Assembly (NCBI RefSeq): GCF_020073745.1
Contig: NZ_JAIRAU010000045.1
Location: 117,108 to 181,107 of the forward strand
Direction of reading: 5' to 3'
DNA length: 64,000 nt
Origin: Nannocystis pusilla
Lineage (GTDB): Bacteria; Myxococcota_A; Polyangia; Nannocystales; Nannocystaceae
Shown here: positions 53,085-62,900 of the stretch, one piece after another
Numbering within the stretch: position 1 is the stretch's first letter
How the letters are laid out: every line of letters begins with the position of its first letter
The notes under the pieces: generated by a model
Told to the model about the DNA's origin: nothing
The model's input: the letters and a program-made list of their open reading frames with translations, nothing else
Database searches by the model: none
Program-made: the position numbers and the translations under genes

Positions 53085-54620
53085 TCACGGGTCTCCGGGG
53101 CGGGCGGGGAAGCGGACGATGACGGTGGTGCCGCGCTCGGGGGCCGAACGGGCGACGATCGTGCCGCGCAGGAGGTCGGTGACGAGGTTGTGGACGATGT
53201 AGAGGCCGAGCCCGCTGCCGCCGCGGTCGCGCGCGGTGCTGAAGAAGGGCTCGTAGATCCGCGGCAATGTCGAGGCCGTCATGCCGACGCCGTCGTCGCG
53301 GCAGCCGAGCTCGATCTGGTCGCCGGCGACCTGATCGACCCACAGGACGACGGTGCCCACCCGGCCCGAGGGGAAGGCGTGACTCAGGGCGTTGTGCACG
53401 AGGTTGGTGACGATCTGCGCCAGGGCGGCGGGGAACACGGCGGCGGTCGGATCGCGGCGGACCTCGACGCTGACGCGGTGCGGCGAGCCGGCCGACAGCG
53501 GGCTCAGGCTGGCGACGACGGCGCCCACATATGTCCCCACGGAAATGTCCTGGCGGACCTTCTCGGAGCTGTCGACGGCGACCTGCTTGACGCCGATGAC
53601 GAGGCCGGCGGCGCGGCGCAGGTTGAGGAGGGCCATGTCGGCGGCGGCGAGCGCCTGCTCCAGATGGTGGCGCATGTCGCGTTGGCGCAGGATCCCGGCC
53701 TCGAAGGAGGCCTGGAGCTCCTGCAGGCGGTCCTGGGTGAGGCTGGCGGCGGTGACGGCGACGCCGAGGGGGTTGCCGATCTCGAGGGCGATGCCGTCGA
53801 CGAGACCGCCGAGCGCGGCCAGCTTCTCCTTGCGCAGCAGCTCCTCGCGCGTGGCGTCGAGGGCGGCCCGCAGACGCTCGGCGCGGCGCCGCTCGGTGAC
53901 GTCGCGCAGCGACAGCCATAGACCGGCGAACCGATGGCGCGGCAGGGCGAGCGGTCGCGCGGCGAACTCGAGCCAGCGGCCGCGGTGCTGCAGCTCGCGG
54001 CCGAGCGCGCTGCGACCGGCGAGGTAGTCGCGCAGCACCACCAGCGAGTCGTCGATCAGCAGGTCGACGAGCGCGGCGCCGCGCAGGGCGTCCTCGCTCA
54101 GCGGGATGTTGCGGGTCGAGCGGAGGTCGAGCAGGCGGAAGAACGAAGGGTTGTACTCGAGCAGGCGGCCGTCGCCGCCGAGCACGGCGATGCCCTCGGC
54201 CGATTGATGCACGACCTCGCGCCACAGCTCGCGGCTGTGCGCCAGCTCGGACACGAGGTTGCCGGCGCCGCCGAGATCCTCGATGAAGGCGAGCCAGCCG
54301 ACGTCGGTGCGCCTGAGCAAGAGGCGCGTCAGGACCTCGCGCGCGCCGAGACGAAGGGCGATCGTGAGGTCGATGTTGTCGGCGTCGCTGTGGCTGATGA
54401 GTTCGTCGAAGCGGAGGATCCCGCGACGATCGCGGACGCTGAACAGGGCATCGAGAGGGCGGCCGAGGACCTCGCCGGCGCGGTCGCCGGCGATCGCGGC
54501 GAAGCCGGCGTCGAAGCAGCGAATGACGAGGCGCGGGTCGAGCTCGAGCCGCCCGAGGTGCGGCGCGCTCGGCGAGGGCACATGGCGCGAGGGACAGCGG
54601 TGAGTGTCGGGCGGGGTCAT
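53085..54620 (-). CDS. PAS-type histidine-kinase-like protein without the acceptor histidine
   Basis: A 511-residue protein. Two PAS-like regions (about 25-110 and 135-240; GIAVLGGDGRLLEYNPSFFRLL). The dimerisation segment reads EKLAALGGLVDGIALEIGNPLGVAVTAA, where the sister kinase has AHEINTP, so the phosphorylatable His is Leu. The ATPase is intact: IVTNLVHNALSHAF (N), IELGCRDDGVGM (G1), IYEPFFSTARDRGGSGLGLYIVHNL (F/G2). It may regulate its partner without phosphorylation. ATG 54620 lies in a tandem-repeat tract; the sister gene's stop is upstream. Confidence 0.88.
   Translation of the reverse strand: MTPPDTHRCPSRHVPSPSAPHLGRLELDPRLVIRCFDAGFAAIAGDRAGEVLGRPLDALFSVRDRRGILRFDELISHSDADNIDLTIALRLGAREVLTRLLLRRTDVGWLAFIEDLGGAGNLVSELAHSRELWREVVHQSAEGIAVLGGDGRLLEYNPSFFRLLDLRSTRNIPLSEDALRGAALVDLLIDDSLVVLRDYLAGRSALGRELQHRGRWLEFAARPLALPRHRFAGLWLSLRDVTERRRAERLRAALDATREELLRKEKLAALGGLVDGIALEIGNPLGVAVTAASLTQDRLQELQASFEAGILRQRDMRHHLEQALAAADMALLNLRRAAGLVIGVKQVAVDSSEKVRQDISVGTYVGAVVASLSPLSAGSPHRVSVEVRRDPTAAVFPAALAQIVTNLVHNALSHAFPSGRVGTVVLWVDQVAGDQIELGCRDDGVGMTASTLPRIYEPFFSTARDRGGSGLGLYIVHNLVTDLLRGTIVARSAPERGTTVIVRFPARPGDP
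53532..53559. repeat. Dyad pair in the pseudo-kinase gene
   Basis: TGTCC-CCAC-GGAAA is followed by TGTCC-TGGC-GGACC, coding KVRQDISVGTYVG. Confidence 0.65.
54569..54596. repeat. Dyad pair in the pseudo-kinase N-terminus
   Basis: TCGGC-GAGG-GCACA then TGGCG-CGAG-GGACA, coding residues near 9-18 (CPSRHVPSPS). Confidence 0.45.
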
Positions 54621-54858
54621 GCTCCGGCGTCGGCGGGGAAGCGAATCGTGAAAGCGGAGGGGGGTGGGGTCATGCTCCGGCGGCGGGGAAGCGGATCGTG
54701 AAGCGGAGGTGGGGCGGGGTCATGCTTCGGCGACGGCAGGGAATGCGGATCGTGAAGCGGAGGTGGGGCGGGGTCATGCTCCGGCGTCGGATCGTGAAGC
54801 GGAGGTGTTGGGGGTCATGCTCCGGGGTCGGCGGGGAAGCGGATCGTGAAGCGGGCGC
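54612..54858. repeat. Five tandem copies of a gene-junction segment
   Basis: About five imperfect 40-57-bp copies of GGGTCATGCTCCGG...GGATCGTGAAGCGGAGG. The copy at 54811-54858 is the authentic 3' end of the upstream kinase gene (coding RFTIRFPADPGA and stop), and the copy at 54612-54660 contains the ATG of the pseudo-kinase. Each copy holds TCAT (ATGA on the minus strand), the stop/start overlap, so an ancestral 4-bp overlap was apparently multiplied. Confidence 0.8.
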
Positions 54859-56011
54859 CGCGTCCCGGCTCGGATTCGGTGTCTATCGTGCCGCACAGCA
54901 GCTCGGTCACGAGGTTGTGGACGATGTGGAGGCCGAGGCCGCTGCCGCCGCTGCCGCGCGCGGTGGTGAAGAAGGGCTCGTAGATCCGCCGCAACAGCCG
55001 GGGCGGGATGCCGACGCCGTCGTCGGCGCAGCCGAGCTCGACGCGGCCGTCGTCGGCGCGGGCGATCGACAGGGTGACCGTTCCGACATGTCCTTCGGGG
55101 AATGCATGTACGAGGGCGTTCTGCAGCAGGTTGGTGACGATCTGGGCCAATGCGCCGGGGTAGGTGTCGACGAGGACGGCGGCGCGGACGTCGACGTCCA
55201 CCCGGTGCGGCCCCCGGCGGTACAGGGGGGCCAGGCTGGCGACCAATTCGCAGAGGTGGGGGCCGAGAGCGACGCGGCGGCGCGACTCGCTGCTCTGGTC
55301 GACGGCGAGCTGCTTGAAGCCGGTGACGAGGCCGGCGGCGCGCTGGAGGTTGCCGAGGGCCATGCCGCCGGCCTCGCCAGCGCGGGCGAGGCCGTCCCGC
55401 AGGTCTCGCTGGCGCAGGCCGCCGGCCGCGAAGGCGTGGCTGAGCTCGTCGACGCAGTCCTGCATGAGCGAGACGGCGGTGATGGCGACGCCGAGCGGGG
55501 TGTTGATCTCGTGGGCGACGCCGGCGACGAGGCCGCCGAGCGCGGCCAGCTTCTCCCGCCGCAGCAGCTCGCGCTGGGCGGTGTCGACGACCTCGTGCAG
55601 CTTGCGGGCGTAGGTGTCGGCGGTGAGGAAGGCGGCCTCGAAGCAGGCGGCGTCGACGCGGCGCAGGATGTCGAAGGCGAGCTGATGCGGCACGCTGTCG
55701 CGGGCGAGGATCGGCTCGAGCGCGCGGTGAAAGGCGAAGAAGCCGCGCAGCAGCGTCGATATGCGGAACCGCAGGTTTGAGCGCAGGGTGGTGACGCGCT
55801 CGATGAAGGCGTCGCGCGGGCGCGGGTCACCAGCCAGCAGCAGCGCGGCATAAGTCCGCACGCTCTCGGCCACCAGCGCCCGCGTCTCGCTCGCCGGCCG
55901 CCCGGCGAGGTCGACCGCGGCCACCTCGCGCACCCACGCGGTGCCGGTCTCGATGATCGCCTCCTCGTGGGCCGCGAGCAGCCGGCGCAAGGTCAACATC
56001 GATTCGTCCAT
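54815..56011 (-). CDS. Sensor histidine kinase, RsbRD-like N-terminus
   Basis: A 398-residue soluble kinase starting MDESMLTLRRLLAAHEEAI. The N-terminal ~150 residues are helical with the look of RsbRD/globin-like sensory domains (FRISTLLRGFFAFHRALEPIL). The HisKA box is intact: AALGGLVAGVAHEINTPLGVAITA. ATPase motifs: IVTNLLQNALVHAF, VELGCADDGVGIPP, IYEPFFTTARGSGGSGLGLHIVHNL. It is closely related to the following pseudo-kinase over the C-terminal half, so the two arose by duplication. Three dyad units lie just after the N-box. Confidence 0.9.
   Translation of the reverse strand: MDESMLTLRRLLAAHEEAIIETGTAWVREVAAVDLAGRPASETRALVAESVRTYAALLLAGDPRPRDAFIERVTTLRSNLRFRISTLLRGFFAFHRALEPILARDSVPHQLAFDILRRVDAACFEAAFLTADTYARKLHEVVDTAQRELLRREKLAALGGLVAGVAHEINTPLGVAITAVSLMQDCVDELSHAFAAGGLRQRDLRDGLARAGEAGGMALGNLQRAAGLVTGFKQLAVDQSSESRRRVALGPHLCELVASLAPLYRRGPHRVDVDVRAAVLVDTYPGALAQIVTNLLQNALVHAFPEGHVGTVTLSIARADDGRVELGCADDGVGIPPRLLRRIYEPFFTTARGSGGSGLGLHIVHNLVTELLCGTIDTESEPGRGARFTIRFPADPGA
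55075..55116. repeat. Three dyad units in the kinase ATPase domain
   Basis: TGACC-GTTC-CGACA, TGTCC-TTCG-GGGAA and TGCAT-GTAC-GAGGG in exact 14-bp steps, coding VHAFPEGHVGTVTL. The same protein position in the sister kinase reads SHAFPSGRVGTVVL without the dyad, with equal length. Confidence 0.65.
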
Positions 56012-56649
56012 ACCGAGCGCGGCGAGGATAATCCCGGGCCCCCGGCTGAACAAGAGGCCGTCACGGCGGCTGATATCGCGACACCGTGAATGAGCGATCG
56101 CGAAGAACGGTGTATTCGAACCTTCGACAGCCGCGACAAAGATTCGCTGGGGTCCGGCGGCGACGCTCGGGGGCCGGCTCGCCGACGCCGCGAATGTGCT
56201 GATGTCAGAGATTGATGATTGGCAGGACGGCCCGGTCGCGGCCGCAAGTCGATTCACATCATGAACTGTATGTAGTAGAGGGTGTGATTTGATGTCCGAA
56301 GGGACAGGTGGTGGGCGGCGGAGGGCGGAGTGCCGACGGGCGCTGGCGCGAGGGGCGAGGCTCGGCGGCGGACGCGTGGGAGGTCGGCGCGCACCCGGCG
56401 TGGCCGCGAGCAAGAGTCTGCCGGCGGGGGCGGTCGGCGGCGATCTCCCCGTGCGGGTCGCGCCCAGGGACCGGGGGGTTACGTGGGCGAGAGTCAAGGG
56501 GCGGCGCGGCGACGTTCGCCGGGCGCGGGGCTCGCGGAGCGGCGCTCGCCGGGGAGGCCTGGATCGCGGGCGCAGACCCGGGCGGACGCGGTCGGGGCCG
56601 ATTTGCGCGTGAGCGGACGCGCGATAGCGCCGCGGACCGGAAATCTCTT
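56012..56649. other. Divergent intergenic stretch of about 640 bp
   Basis: Lies between the kinase run (minus) and the Ser/Thr kinase (plus). No convincing gene; 56020-56280 is less GC-rich (e.g. TGTAGTAGAGGG TGTGATTTG area) and may hold promoters. A perfect dyad lies at 56293-56306. Confidence 0.4.
56293..56306. repeat. 14-bp dyad TGTCC-GAAG-GGACA
   Basis: Perfect arms, intergenic, same loop sequence as the copies amplified in the DNA methyltransferase gene. Confidence 0.8.
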
Positions 56650-58161
56650 ATGCTGCCGGCCATGAGCCCGGGCGAGCATGACCGCACCGTATTGCCGCGA
56701 CGGTGCCCGACGTGCGGCGAGCACTTCCCGCTCGATTACAAGGTCTGCCCGCGGCACGCGGTCGAGCTGGTGGCGGTCGATTCGAACAGCGACGATCCGT
56801 ACATCGGCTCGACGCTGGCCGAGAAGTACCACATCGAGGCGGTGATCGGCGACGGCGGCATGGGCCGGGTGTACGAGGCGAAGCACCTCCGTCTGCCGGG
56901 CCGCACGGTGGCGGTGAAGATCCTGCACCGGGTGCTGGCGAGCGACAGCGAGGTGGTGTCTCGCTTCCGCCGCGAGGCCGAGATCGCGGGGACGATCGAA
57001 CACCCGAACGTCGTGCAGATCCACGATGTCGACCAAACCCTCGACGGGACGCCGTTCATCGTGTGCGAGCGGCTGGTCGGCGAGGACCTCGGACAACACC
57101 TCGACCGCGTCGGCCGCATCGGCGTGCGCGAGACGGTCCACATCCTCCGCCAGGCCGCGGCGGTGCTGACGGTCGCCCACTCGCGCGGGGTCATCCACCG
57201 CGACCTCAAGCCGACCAACCTGTTCCTCGTCGGCGACCCGGCCCAGCCGACGGTCAAGCTGATCGACTTCGGCATCGCCAAGCTACATGACCCGAAGGCC
57301 AGCCAAACGCAGACCGGCATGATCATGGGCACGCCGGCCTACATGGCCCCGGAGCAGGCGCGCGGGTCGAAGGTCGACGGGCGCGCCGACCTCTACGCGC
57401 TCGGCGCGATCGCGTACCGCTGCGTGACCGGGCGGCCTCCGTTCGACCACGACGACTCGGCGGCGGCGCTGCACGCGGTGCTGACGTCGGAGCCGCCGCG
57501 GCCGCGCGCGATCTTCCGCGACCTGCCGGAGGCGTTCGAGATGGTGCTGCAGCGGGCGATGGCGCGCGAGCCGGCGCAGCGCTACGCGACCCTCGAGGAG
57601 TTCGATGCGGCGCTGGCAGGCTTCGTCGCCCCGACCGAGGCGATCGCCGTGCGCGCGTCGAGCTCGCTGGCCGCCCGCACGGCGACCGACATCGACGAGC
57701 TGTCGGCGGTGGCGCGGCGCGCCCGGCCGGAGATCGCGGCCTACTCGGGCATCGGCGCGGCGATCCTGATCGGCGGGCTGGCCGACGTGCTGGCGCTGAT
57801 CTTCTCGGCGTCGTCGCTGGCCGGCGGCCTCGCGGTGGTCGCGGCGATCGGCGTGGCGGCCACCCCGGGCTACCTCTACGTGCGCTACCTGCAGCGCGAG
57901 GTGTGGAGCAACAGCCCGCGCGCGGTGGCCTGGGCCCGCTCGCTCGGCGCGATGGTCAGCGCCGGTGGCATGGTCTACGCGGCCACGTTCCTGGGCCTGC
58001 GCCTGCTCGACCTGTCCTTGGGGTCAGGCGACGGCCCGGGCGGCTGGGGCCGCATCCCGCCGTGGGTGCTCGCCCTCGCGGCCGCCGGCGCGGTCTGGCA
58101 CCTGCGCCAGAACGCGCGGTCGACCCGCGAAGAGGCCGCTCTGTCGATCTCGGTGTTCTGA
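56650..58161 (+). CDS. Pkn-type Ser/Thr protein kinase with membrane C-terminus
   Basis: About 503 residues; ATG 56650 or 56662, neither with a clear ribosome site. A zinc-ribbon-like start RRCPTCGEHFPL and YKVCPRH is followed by the kinase: GDGGMGRVYEA (P-loop), VAVKIL (Lys), FRREAEI, VIHRDLKPTNLFL, LIDFGIAKL, GTPAYMAPEQARG. The activation loop and all catalytic residues are present. Four hydrophobic helices follow (about 380-490). Common myxobacterial layout for environmental signalling. A dyad codes RLLDLSLGSGDG between two helices. Confidence 0.94.
   Translation: MLPAMSPGEHDRTVLPRRCPTCGEHFPLDYKVCPRHAVELVAVDSNSDDPYIGSTLAEKYHIEAVIGDGGMGRVYEAKHLRLPGRTVAVKILHRVLASDSEVVSRFRREAEIAGTIEHPNVVQIHDVDQTLDGTPFIVCERLVGEDLGQHLDRVGRIGVRETVHILRQAAAVLTVAHSRGVIHRDLKPTNLFLVGDPAQPTVKLIDFGIAKLHDPKASQTQTGMIMGTPAYMAPEQARGSKVDGRADLYALGAIAYRCVTGRPPFDHDDSAAALHAVLTSEPPRPRAIFRDLPEAFEMVLQRAMAREPAQRYATLEEFDAALAGFVAPTEAIAVRASSSLAARTATDIDELSAVARRARPEIAAYSGIGAAILIGGLADVLALIFSASSLAGGLAVVAAIGVAATPGYLYVRYLQREVWSNSPRAVAWARSLGAMVSAGGMVYAATFLGLRLLDLSLGSGDGPGGWGRIPPWVLALAAAGAVWHLRQNARSTREEAALSISVF
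58013..58026. repeat. Dyad TGTCC-TTGG-GGTCA
   Basis: In the Ser/Thr kinase gene, in the loop between the last two membrane helices. One arm mismatch. Confidence 0.5.
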
Positions 58162-58318
58162 CCTCGGTGTTCTGGCGCCGCCGGCCGCGCGAACGCGCTG
58201 GCGGGATTTCCGCCGAACCGACCGCGGGCGCCTTAAATTGACGCGCAGCACAGGTTTGCGCGGGCGTCGCGGGCGCCGCTTCGACGCGCGGCGCGGCGGT
58301 GCTCACACTCCAGAACCC

Positions 58319-59116
58319 ATGGCAGAGGCGCGCGCGACCGACTTCGTGGACCCGCAAGCCCGGGCCTTCTACGTCCAGACGATGGCGGCGCTGACGGCGG
58401 CGCAGGTGCCGTTCATGGTGGGGGGAGCCTACGCATTCGCCCGCTACACGGGGATCGAGCGTCACACGAAGGACCTCGACATCTTCGTGCTGCCCGACGA
58501 CGCCCGCCGCACGCTCGAGGTGCTGGCGGCGGAGGGCTTCACCTGCGACCTGACGTTCCCGCACTGGCTCGGCAAGGCCCACTGCGGCGAGGACTTCGTC
58601 GACGTCATCTTCAGCTCGGGCAACGCGGTCGCGCGGGTCGACACGCAATGGTTCCGGCACGCGCGCCACGACGTGGTGCTCGACCAGGAGGTGCTGCTGG
58701 TCCCGCCGGAGGAGATGGTGTGGAGCAAGGCGTTCATCATGGAGCGCGAGCGCTTCGACGGCGCCGACGTGGCCCACGTGCTGCGCTCCTGCGCCGACGA
58801 GATCGACTGGTCCCGCCTGGTCCGCCGCTTCGGCGACCACTTCCGCGTGCTGCTCTCGCACCTGATCCTGTTCGGCTTCATCTACCCCGGCGAACAGAGC
58901 AAGATCCCCGGCCCGGTGATGGTCCACCTGCTCGACCGCCTGCGCCGCGACAACTACGTCCACACGAGCATGTGCAAGGGGACATTGCTCTCGAGACAGC
59001 AATACTTGACCGACATCGACCGCTGGGAGCTGGCCGACGCGCGGCTGGAGGAGCGGTGGATGTCCCGCGAGGACATCGCCCACTGGACAGCAGCGATCGA
59101 CAAGCACGGCAGGTGA
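58319..59116 (+). CDS. Nucleotidyltransferase (MNT/AbiEii-like)
   Basis: A 265-residue protein. MVGGAYAFARYTGIERHTKDLDIFVLP contains the polymerase-beta-type signature: GG, then T-K-D-L-D-I-F (DxD). FVDVIFSSG supplies the third carboxylate (VDV). The rest is helical, with NYVHTSMCKGTLLSR near the end where three dyad units lie. Such proteins transfer nucleotides to proteins, tRNA or drugs, and many belong to toxin-antitoxin or AbiE systems. It is 3 bp upstream of a metallophosphoesterase, a possible write/erase pair. Confidence 0.82.
   Translation: MAEARATDFVDPQARAFYVQTMAALTAAQVPFMVGGAYAFARYTGIERHTKDLDIFVLPDDARRTLEVLAAEGFTCDLTFPHWLGKAHCGEDFVDVIFSSGNAVARVDTQWFRHARHDVVLDQEVLLVPPEEMVWSKAFIMERERFDGADVAHVLRSCADEIDWSRLVRRFGDHFRVLLSHLILFGFIYPGEQSKIPGPVMVHLLDRLRRDNYVHTSMCKGTLLSRQQYLTDIDRWELADARLEERWMSREDIAHWTAAIDKHGR
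58957..58998. repeat. Three dyad units in the nucleotidyltransferase gene
   Basis: CGTCC-ACAC-GAGCA, TGTGC-AAGG-GGACA and TTGCT-CTCG-AGACA in exact 14-bp steps, coding YVHTSMCKGTLLSRQ. Confidence 0.65.
59061..59089. repeat. Dyad pair, first unit with 5-bp loop
   Basis: TGTCC-CGCGA-GGACA (perfect arms) then TCGCC-CACT-GGACA, near the 3' end of the nucleotidyltransferase gene, coding WMSREDIAHWT. Confidence 0.6.
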
Positions 59117-59119
59117 ACG

Positions 59120-59875
59120 ATGGATGTGGCGGCGACGGGCACGACGGTCAAAATCGCGGCGGTGAGCGATCTGCACTGCACCAAACACTCACACGGAGCG
59201 CTGGCGCCGCTGCTGGCCCAGGCGGCCCAGGCGGCCGACGTCATCGTGATGTGCGGCGACCTGACCGACTACGGGCTGGTCGAGGAGGCCCACGTGCTGG
59301 CGCGCGAGCTCCACGGCCTGCGCGCGACGATCGTGGCGGTGCTCGGCAACCACGACTACGAGTCCGGCCACGAGACGGAGGTGAAGGAGATCCTCTCGAA
59401 CGCCGGGGTGAGCGTGCTCGACGGCGAGTCGGTCGAGGTCCACGGGGTCGGGATCGCCGGCATCAAGGGCTTCTGCGGCGGCTTCGGCCGCTACTCGCTC
59501 GGCCCGTGGGGCGAGGCCGGGACCAAGGCGTTCGTCCGCGAGACGCTCGACGAGGCGCTCAAGCTCGAGTCGGCGCTGGCCCGCCTGCGCACGCCGCAAC
59601 GGCTGGCGCTGCTCCACTACTCGCCGATCCGCGCGACCGTCGAGGGCGAACCGCTCGAGATCTTCCCGTTCCTCGGCTCGAGCCGCCTCGAGGAGCCGCT
59701 GATGCGCTACCCGGTGACGGCGGTGATCCACGGCCATGCGCACAAGGGCTGTCCCGAGGGACAGATGAGCAACGGGGTGCCGGTCTACAACGTGGCGCTG
59801 CCGCTGATGCGCCGGCTCCACCCCGAGGGGCCGCACTTCCGGCTGATCGAGCTGACGGCCGGGCCGGCGGACTGA
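59120..59875 (+). CDS. Metallophosphoesterase
   Basis: A 251-residue calcineurin-like phosphoesterase. All five motifs are present: VSDLHC (DxH), MCGDLTD (GDxxD), LGNHDYE (GNHD), LLHYSPI (H) and HGHAHKG (GHxH). The reaction could be on nucleotides, phosphodiesters or protein. Ribosome site AGGTGAACG just before ATG. It is directly downstream of the nucleotidyltransferase and probably co-transcribed with it. A perfect dyad codes CPEGQ right after the last metal motif. Confidence 0.93.
   Translation: MDVAATGTTVKIAAVSDLHCTKHSHGALAPLLAQAAQAADVIVMCGDLTDYGLVEEAHVLARELHGLRATIVAVLGNHDYESGHETEVKEILSNAGVSVLDGESVEVHGVGIAGIKGFCGGFGRYSLGPWGEAGTKAFVRETLDEALKLESALARLRTPQRLALLHYSPIRATVEGEPLEIFPFLGSSRLEEPLMRYPVTAVIHGHAHKGCPEGQMSNGVPVYNVALPLMRRLHPEGPHFRLIELTAGPAD
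59750..59763. repeat. 14-bp dyad TGTCC-CGAG-GGACA
   Basis: Perfect arms, in the metallophosphoesterase gene right after GHAHKG. Flanks extend the match to CTGT...ACAG. Confidence 0.75.
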
Positions 59876-59968
59876 CGCGCCGCCGCGTCATTGGTGCGGG
59901 CGAATCGCTTGCTCGCGCTCGCCATGTCGTCGCAACTCTCTGTCAGTGACCGGTGAGAGCGCAGGCGA

Positions 59969-62900
59969 TCAAGCAGACGCGGGGCGGGCGGCGTTGACGG
60001 CGAGCAGGCGGTCGAACAGCTCGGCGGCCACGGGCGCGCCGGCGAGCTGCTGCGTCCACGGCGGGAGCTGCAGGTCGGTCCATTCGTAGGCGGCGAGCAC
60101 GGCGCGGTCGAGGGCCTCGTGCGCGGCGCGGAGGTCGGCGAGCCGGGGCTCGCGGGGGTCGCGGAGGGCGTTGTACAGGGCGGTGAGCGAGCGCGGCGCG
60201 GCGGCCAGCGCGGCGGCCCTGGCGGCGAGCAGGCGCTCGCCCAGCGCGGCGAGGCGCGGGTGCTCGACGCGCGGGCCGGGGCTCGGGAACGGGAAGGTGG
60301 CGAAGCAGTCGGCGATCGAGTAGCGCAGGTCGGTCTTCATCGAGGAGGCCAGGCGGCGGGCCCAGACCTCGTGGACTCGCGATTGCAAGACGGCGAACAG
60401 GCTGAGCGGCGCGGGGGTGGCGTAGACGTAGGCGGTATGACTATAGACATAGCCGGTGGGGACGAGGTCGAACACGAGGTGCTTGCCGACCTGCGAATTG
60501 ACGACGCAGCGCTCCAGGCCCCGCAGCGCGGCGTACAGGCCGGGCGCGACCTCGCCGAAGCGCCACCAGTAGCGGCGGCGGAACTCGCGGGCGTTGCGCT
60601 CGCGCTCGGGCTGGACCCGCGCGCGCACGATCGCCAGGAGGTCGGGGTGCGCCTCGGCCTCGGCCAGGCTGCACGCGCCGAAGTTGATCACGTGGCGCCG
60701 CGGACCGCCGCCCCGCAGGATGTCGTCGCCGCCGAGGTACGGGAAGATCCGCCGCGCGTTGTGAGGATCGCGGGCGACCAGCGCGGCTCGCTCGCCGACG
60801 GTCAGGAGAAAGCCCTGGCCGTAGATCTTGCTGCCGGCGAAGCCGATCCGGCGGTTGTCGGCCAGCGGTCGCGGATCGGGCAGCTCGCGCCCGGGCTGCA
60901 AGTGCGAGGAGACGGCGGCGACGGTGCGCGTGCGGTGCGAGGGCGGTGACTCCTCGGATGTCCCGGGGGACAGGTCACCGGCCGGCTCGTGGAGCAGGCA
61001 CGGACCGGCGGCCGCAGCGGCGGCGCCGCGGGCGAGGTGCACGATCGCCACCGTGACGGCGGCGCTCTCCGGCCAGGGCAAGTCGCGCGTGACCTCGTAG
61101 AGCAGGTGGCCGCGCGCGAGCAGGGCCTGCAGGCCGGTGATGCGGGTGTCGCCCTGGCCGATCGTGTTGGTGGCGATGAAGCCGATCGTGCCGCTGGCGG
61201 CCAGGAGGCCGTCGACGCGGCGGAGGAAGTGGGCGCACAGGTCGGCGTTGCCGTGGCTCCCCGGGTGGAGGGCGAGCAGCCAGGCGAGGTAGGCGTCGCC
61301 GAAGGCGCCGGAGATCTGGCTGCCGCCGAGGAAGGGCGGGTTGCCGACGAAGGCGTCGAACGGCCGCGAGAACGCGAGCGGCCAGTGCAGCGGCGGCGCG
61401 AGCGGGACGGGCACATGGAAGCGCGGGAATTCGTGATCGCCGCCGCCGCGCGCGAGCCAGGCCTCGACGACGAGCAGGCGGCGCCGGCGCTCGCGCTCGC
61501 GCTCGCGGTCTGTCTCTTGGGACAGAAACGCGCCGACGAGGAGATCGCCGAGCCGCGCGGCCAGCTCGGGGTCGCGGGCGACGGCGGCGGCGATCGCAGG
61601 CACGACGGGCCCGGGCTTCCAGTGAAAGGCGTCGAGGCCGTCGCGGTCGAGGCCGAGGAGGGCGTCGCCGTGGCGGACGGCGCGGGCGAGGAACTCGGGC
61701 GGCGGCTCACCTGTCCCGAAGAGCAGCCAGAGCGAGCGCCGGGCGAGGGCGACGGCGTGCGGGTCGGCGTCGACGCCGAAGAGGCAGCGCTCGACGACGA
61801 GACGACGGGCCAGGCGGTGCGGCTCGGGCGGGAGGTCGCCGGCGCGCGACCAGGCGGCGACGAGGTGCACGGCGAGGCGGCGGGCGACGGCGAGGAGGAA
61901 CACGCCGCAGCCCATGGCGGGGTCGCAGATCTGCAGGCGGAGCAGCTGGTCGGGCGTCGGGTCGGGGCCGAGCGCGGCGAGGAGGGGCCGCAGCGCGGCG
62001 GCGACGACGACGTCGGCGAGGACGCGCGGGGTGTAGTAGGCGCCGGCGCGGCGGCGATCGGGAGATGGCTGAAAGACCAGGGCACCAGGGCGCGGCGAGG
62101 GGTCGCCGCGCGCGCGGGCGAGGATCCGGCGCGCTGCCGCCTCGTCGCTCACGCCGGCGAGCTCGCGGACGCACCGCCGGGCGGCCTCCCGCGCGAGGCC
62201 GAGGCCGCGCAGGTGATGAGCGCGCAGCGCCTCGGGCACCGCCAAGAGCCCGGGCAAGTTTATAAAAAAGGCGCGGCCCTGGAGGTCGCGCAGCGCGACG
62301 GCGTCGGCGTCGAGGCGGACGATCCGCCGCCCGGCGAGCGCGGCGTAGACCTCGCCGAGCGCCTCGATCGGCAGTGGGGACCGGTCCGAAAGGACAGGTG
62401 GGGGCGCGAGAGCGAAAGATGAGATGTCCCAAGGGACAGGCGGGTCGCGGACGGCCGGGGGCGCGGAGGCGGTGGGCGAGGCGCCGAAGGAGGACGTGGC
62501 CGAAGGGACAGGCGGATCGCGGGCGGCCGGAGCGGCGGGCGAGGAGATGCGGGTGGCCGAAGGGACAGGCGGATCGCGGGCGGCCGGAGCGGCGGAGGCG
62601 GGCGGCGCGGCGCCGAATGAGAAAGTGTCCGAGGGGACAGGCGACTCGCGGGTGGCAGCAGGAGCGGGCGAGGAGACGCGCGCGTCCGAAGGGACAGGGG
62701 GGGCGAGGGCGGCCGAAGTGGCAGACGCGGGCGGCGAGCGGATGTCCGAAGGGGCAGGTGGGTCGCGGGCGGCCGAAGAGGCAGTCGCGGGCGGCGAGCG
62801 GATGTCCGAAGGGGCAGGTGGGTCGCGGGCGGCCGAAGAGGCAGTCGCAGCCGACGAGCGAGTGGCCGAGAGGACAGGCGGGTCGCAGGCGACCGGCGCG

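Noticed and set aside
59749..59764. CTGT-N8-ACAG matches read as LexA (SOS) boxes
   Set aside because: Several dyads fit the pattern, but they lie deep inside genes and in dozens of copies, and the conserved inner CC/GG arms are not a LexA feature.
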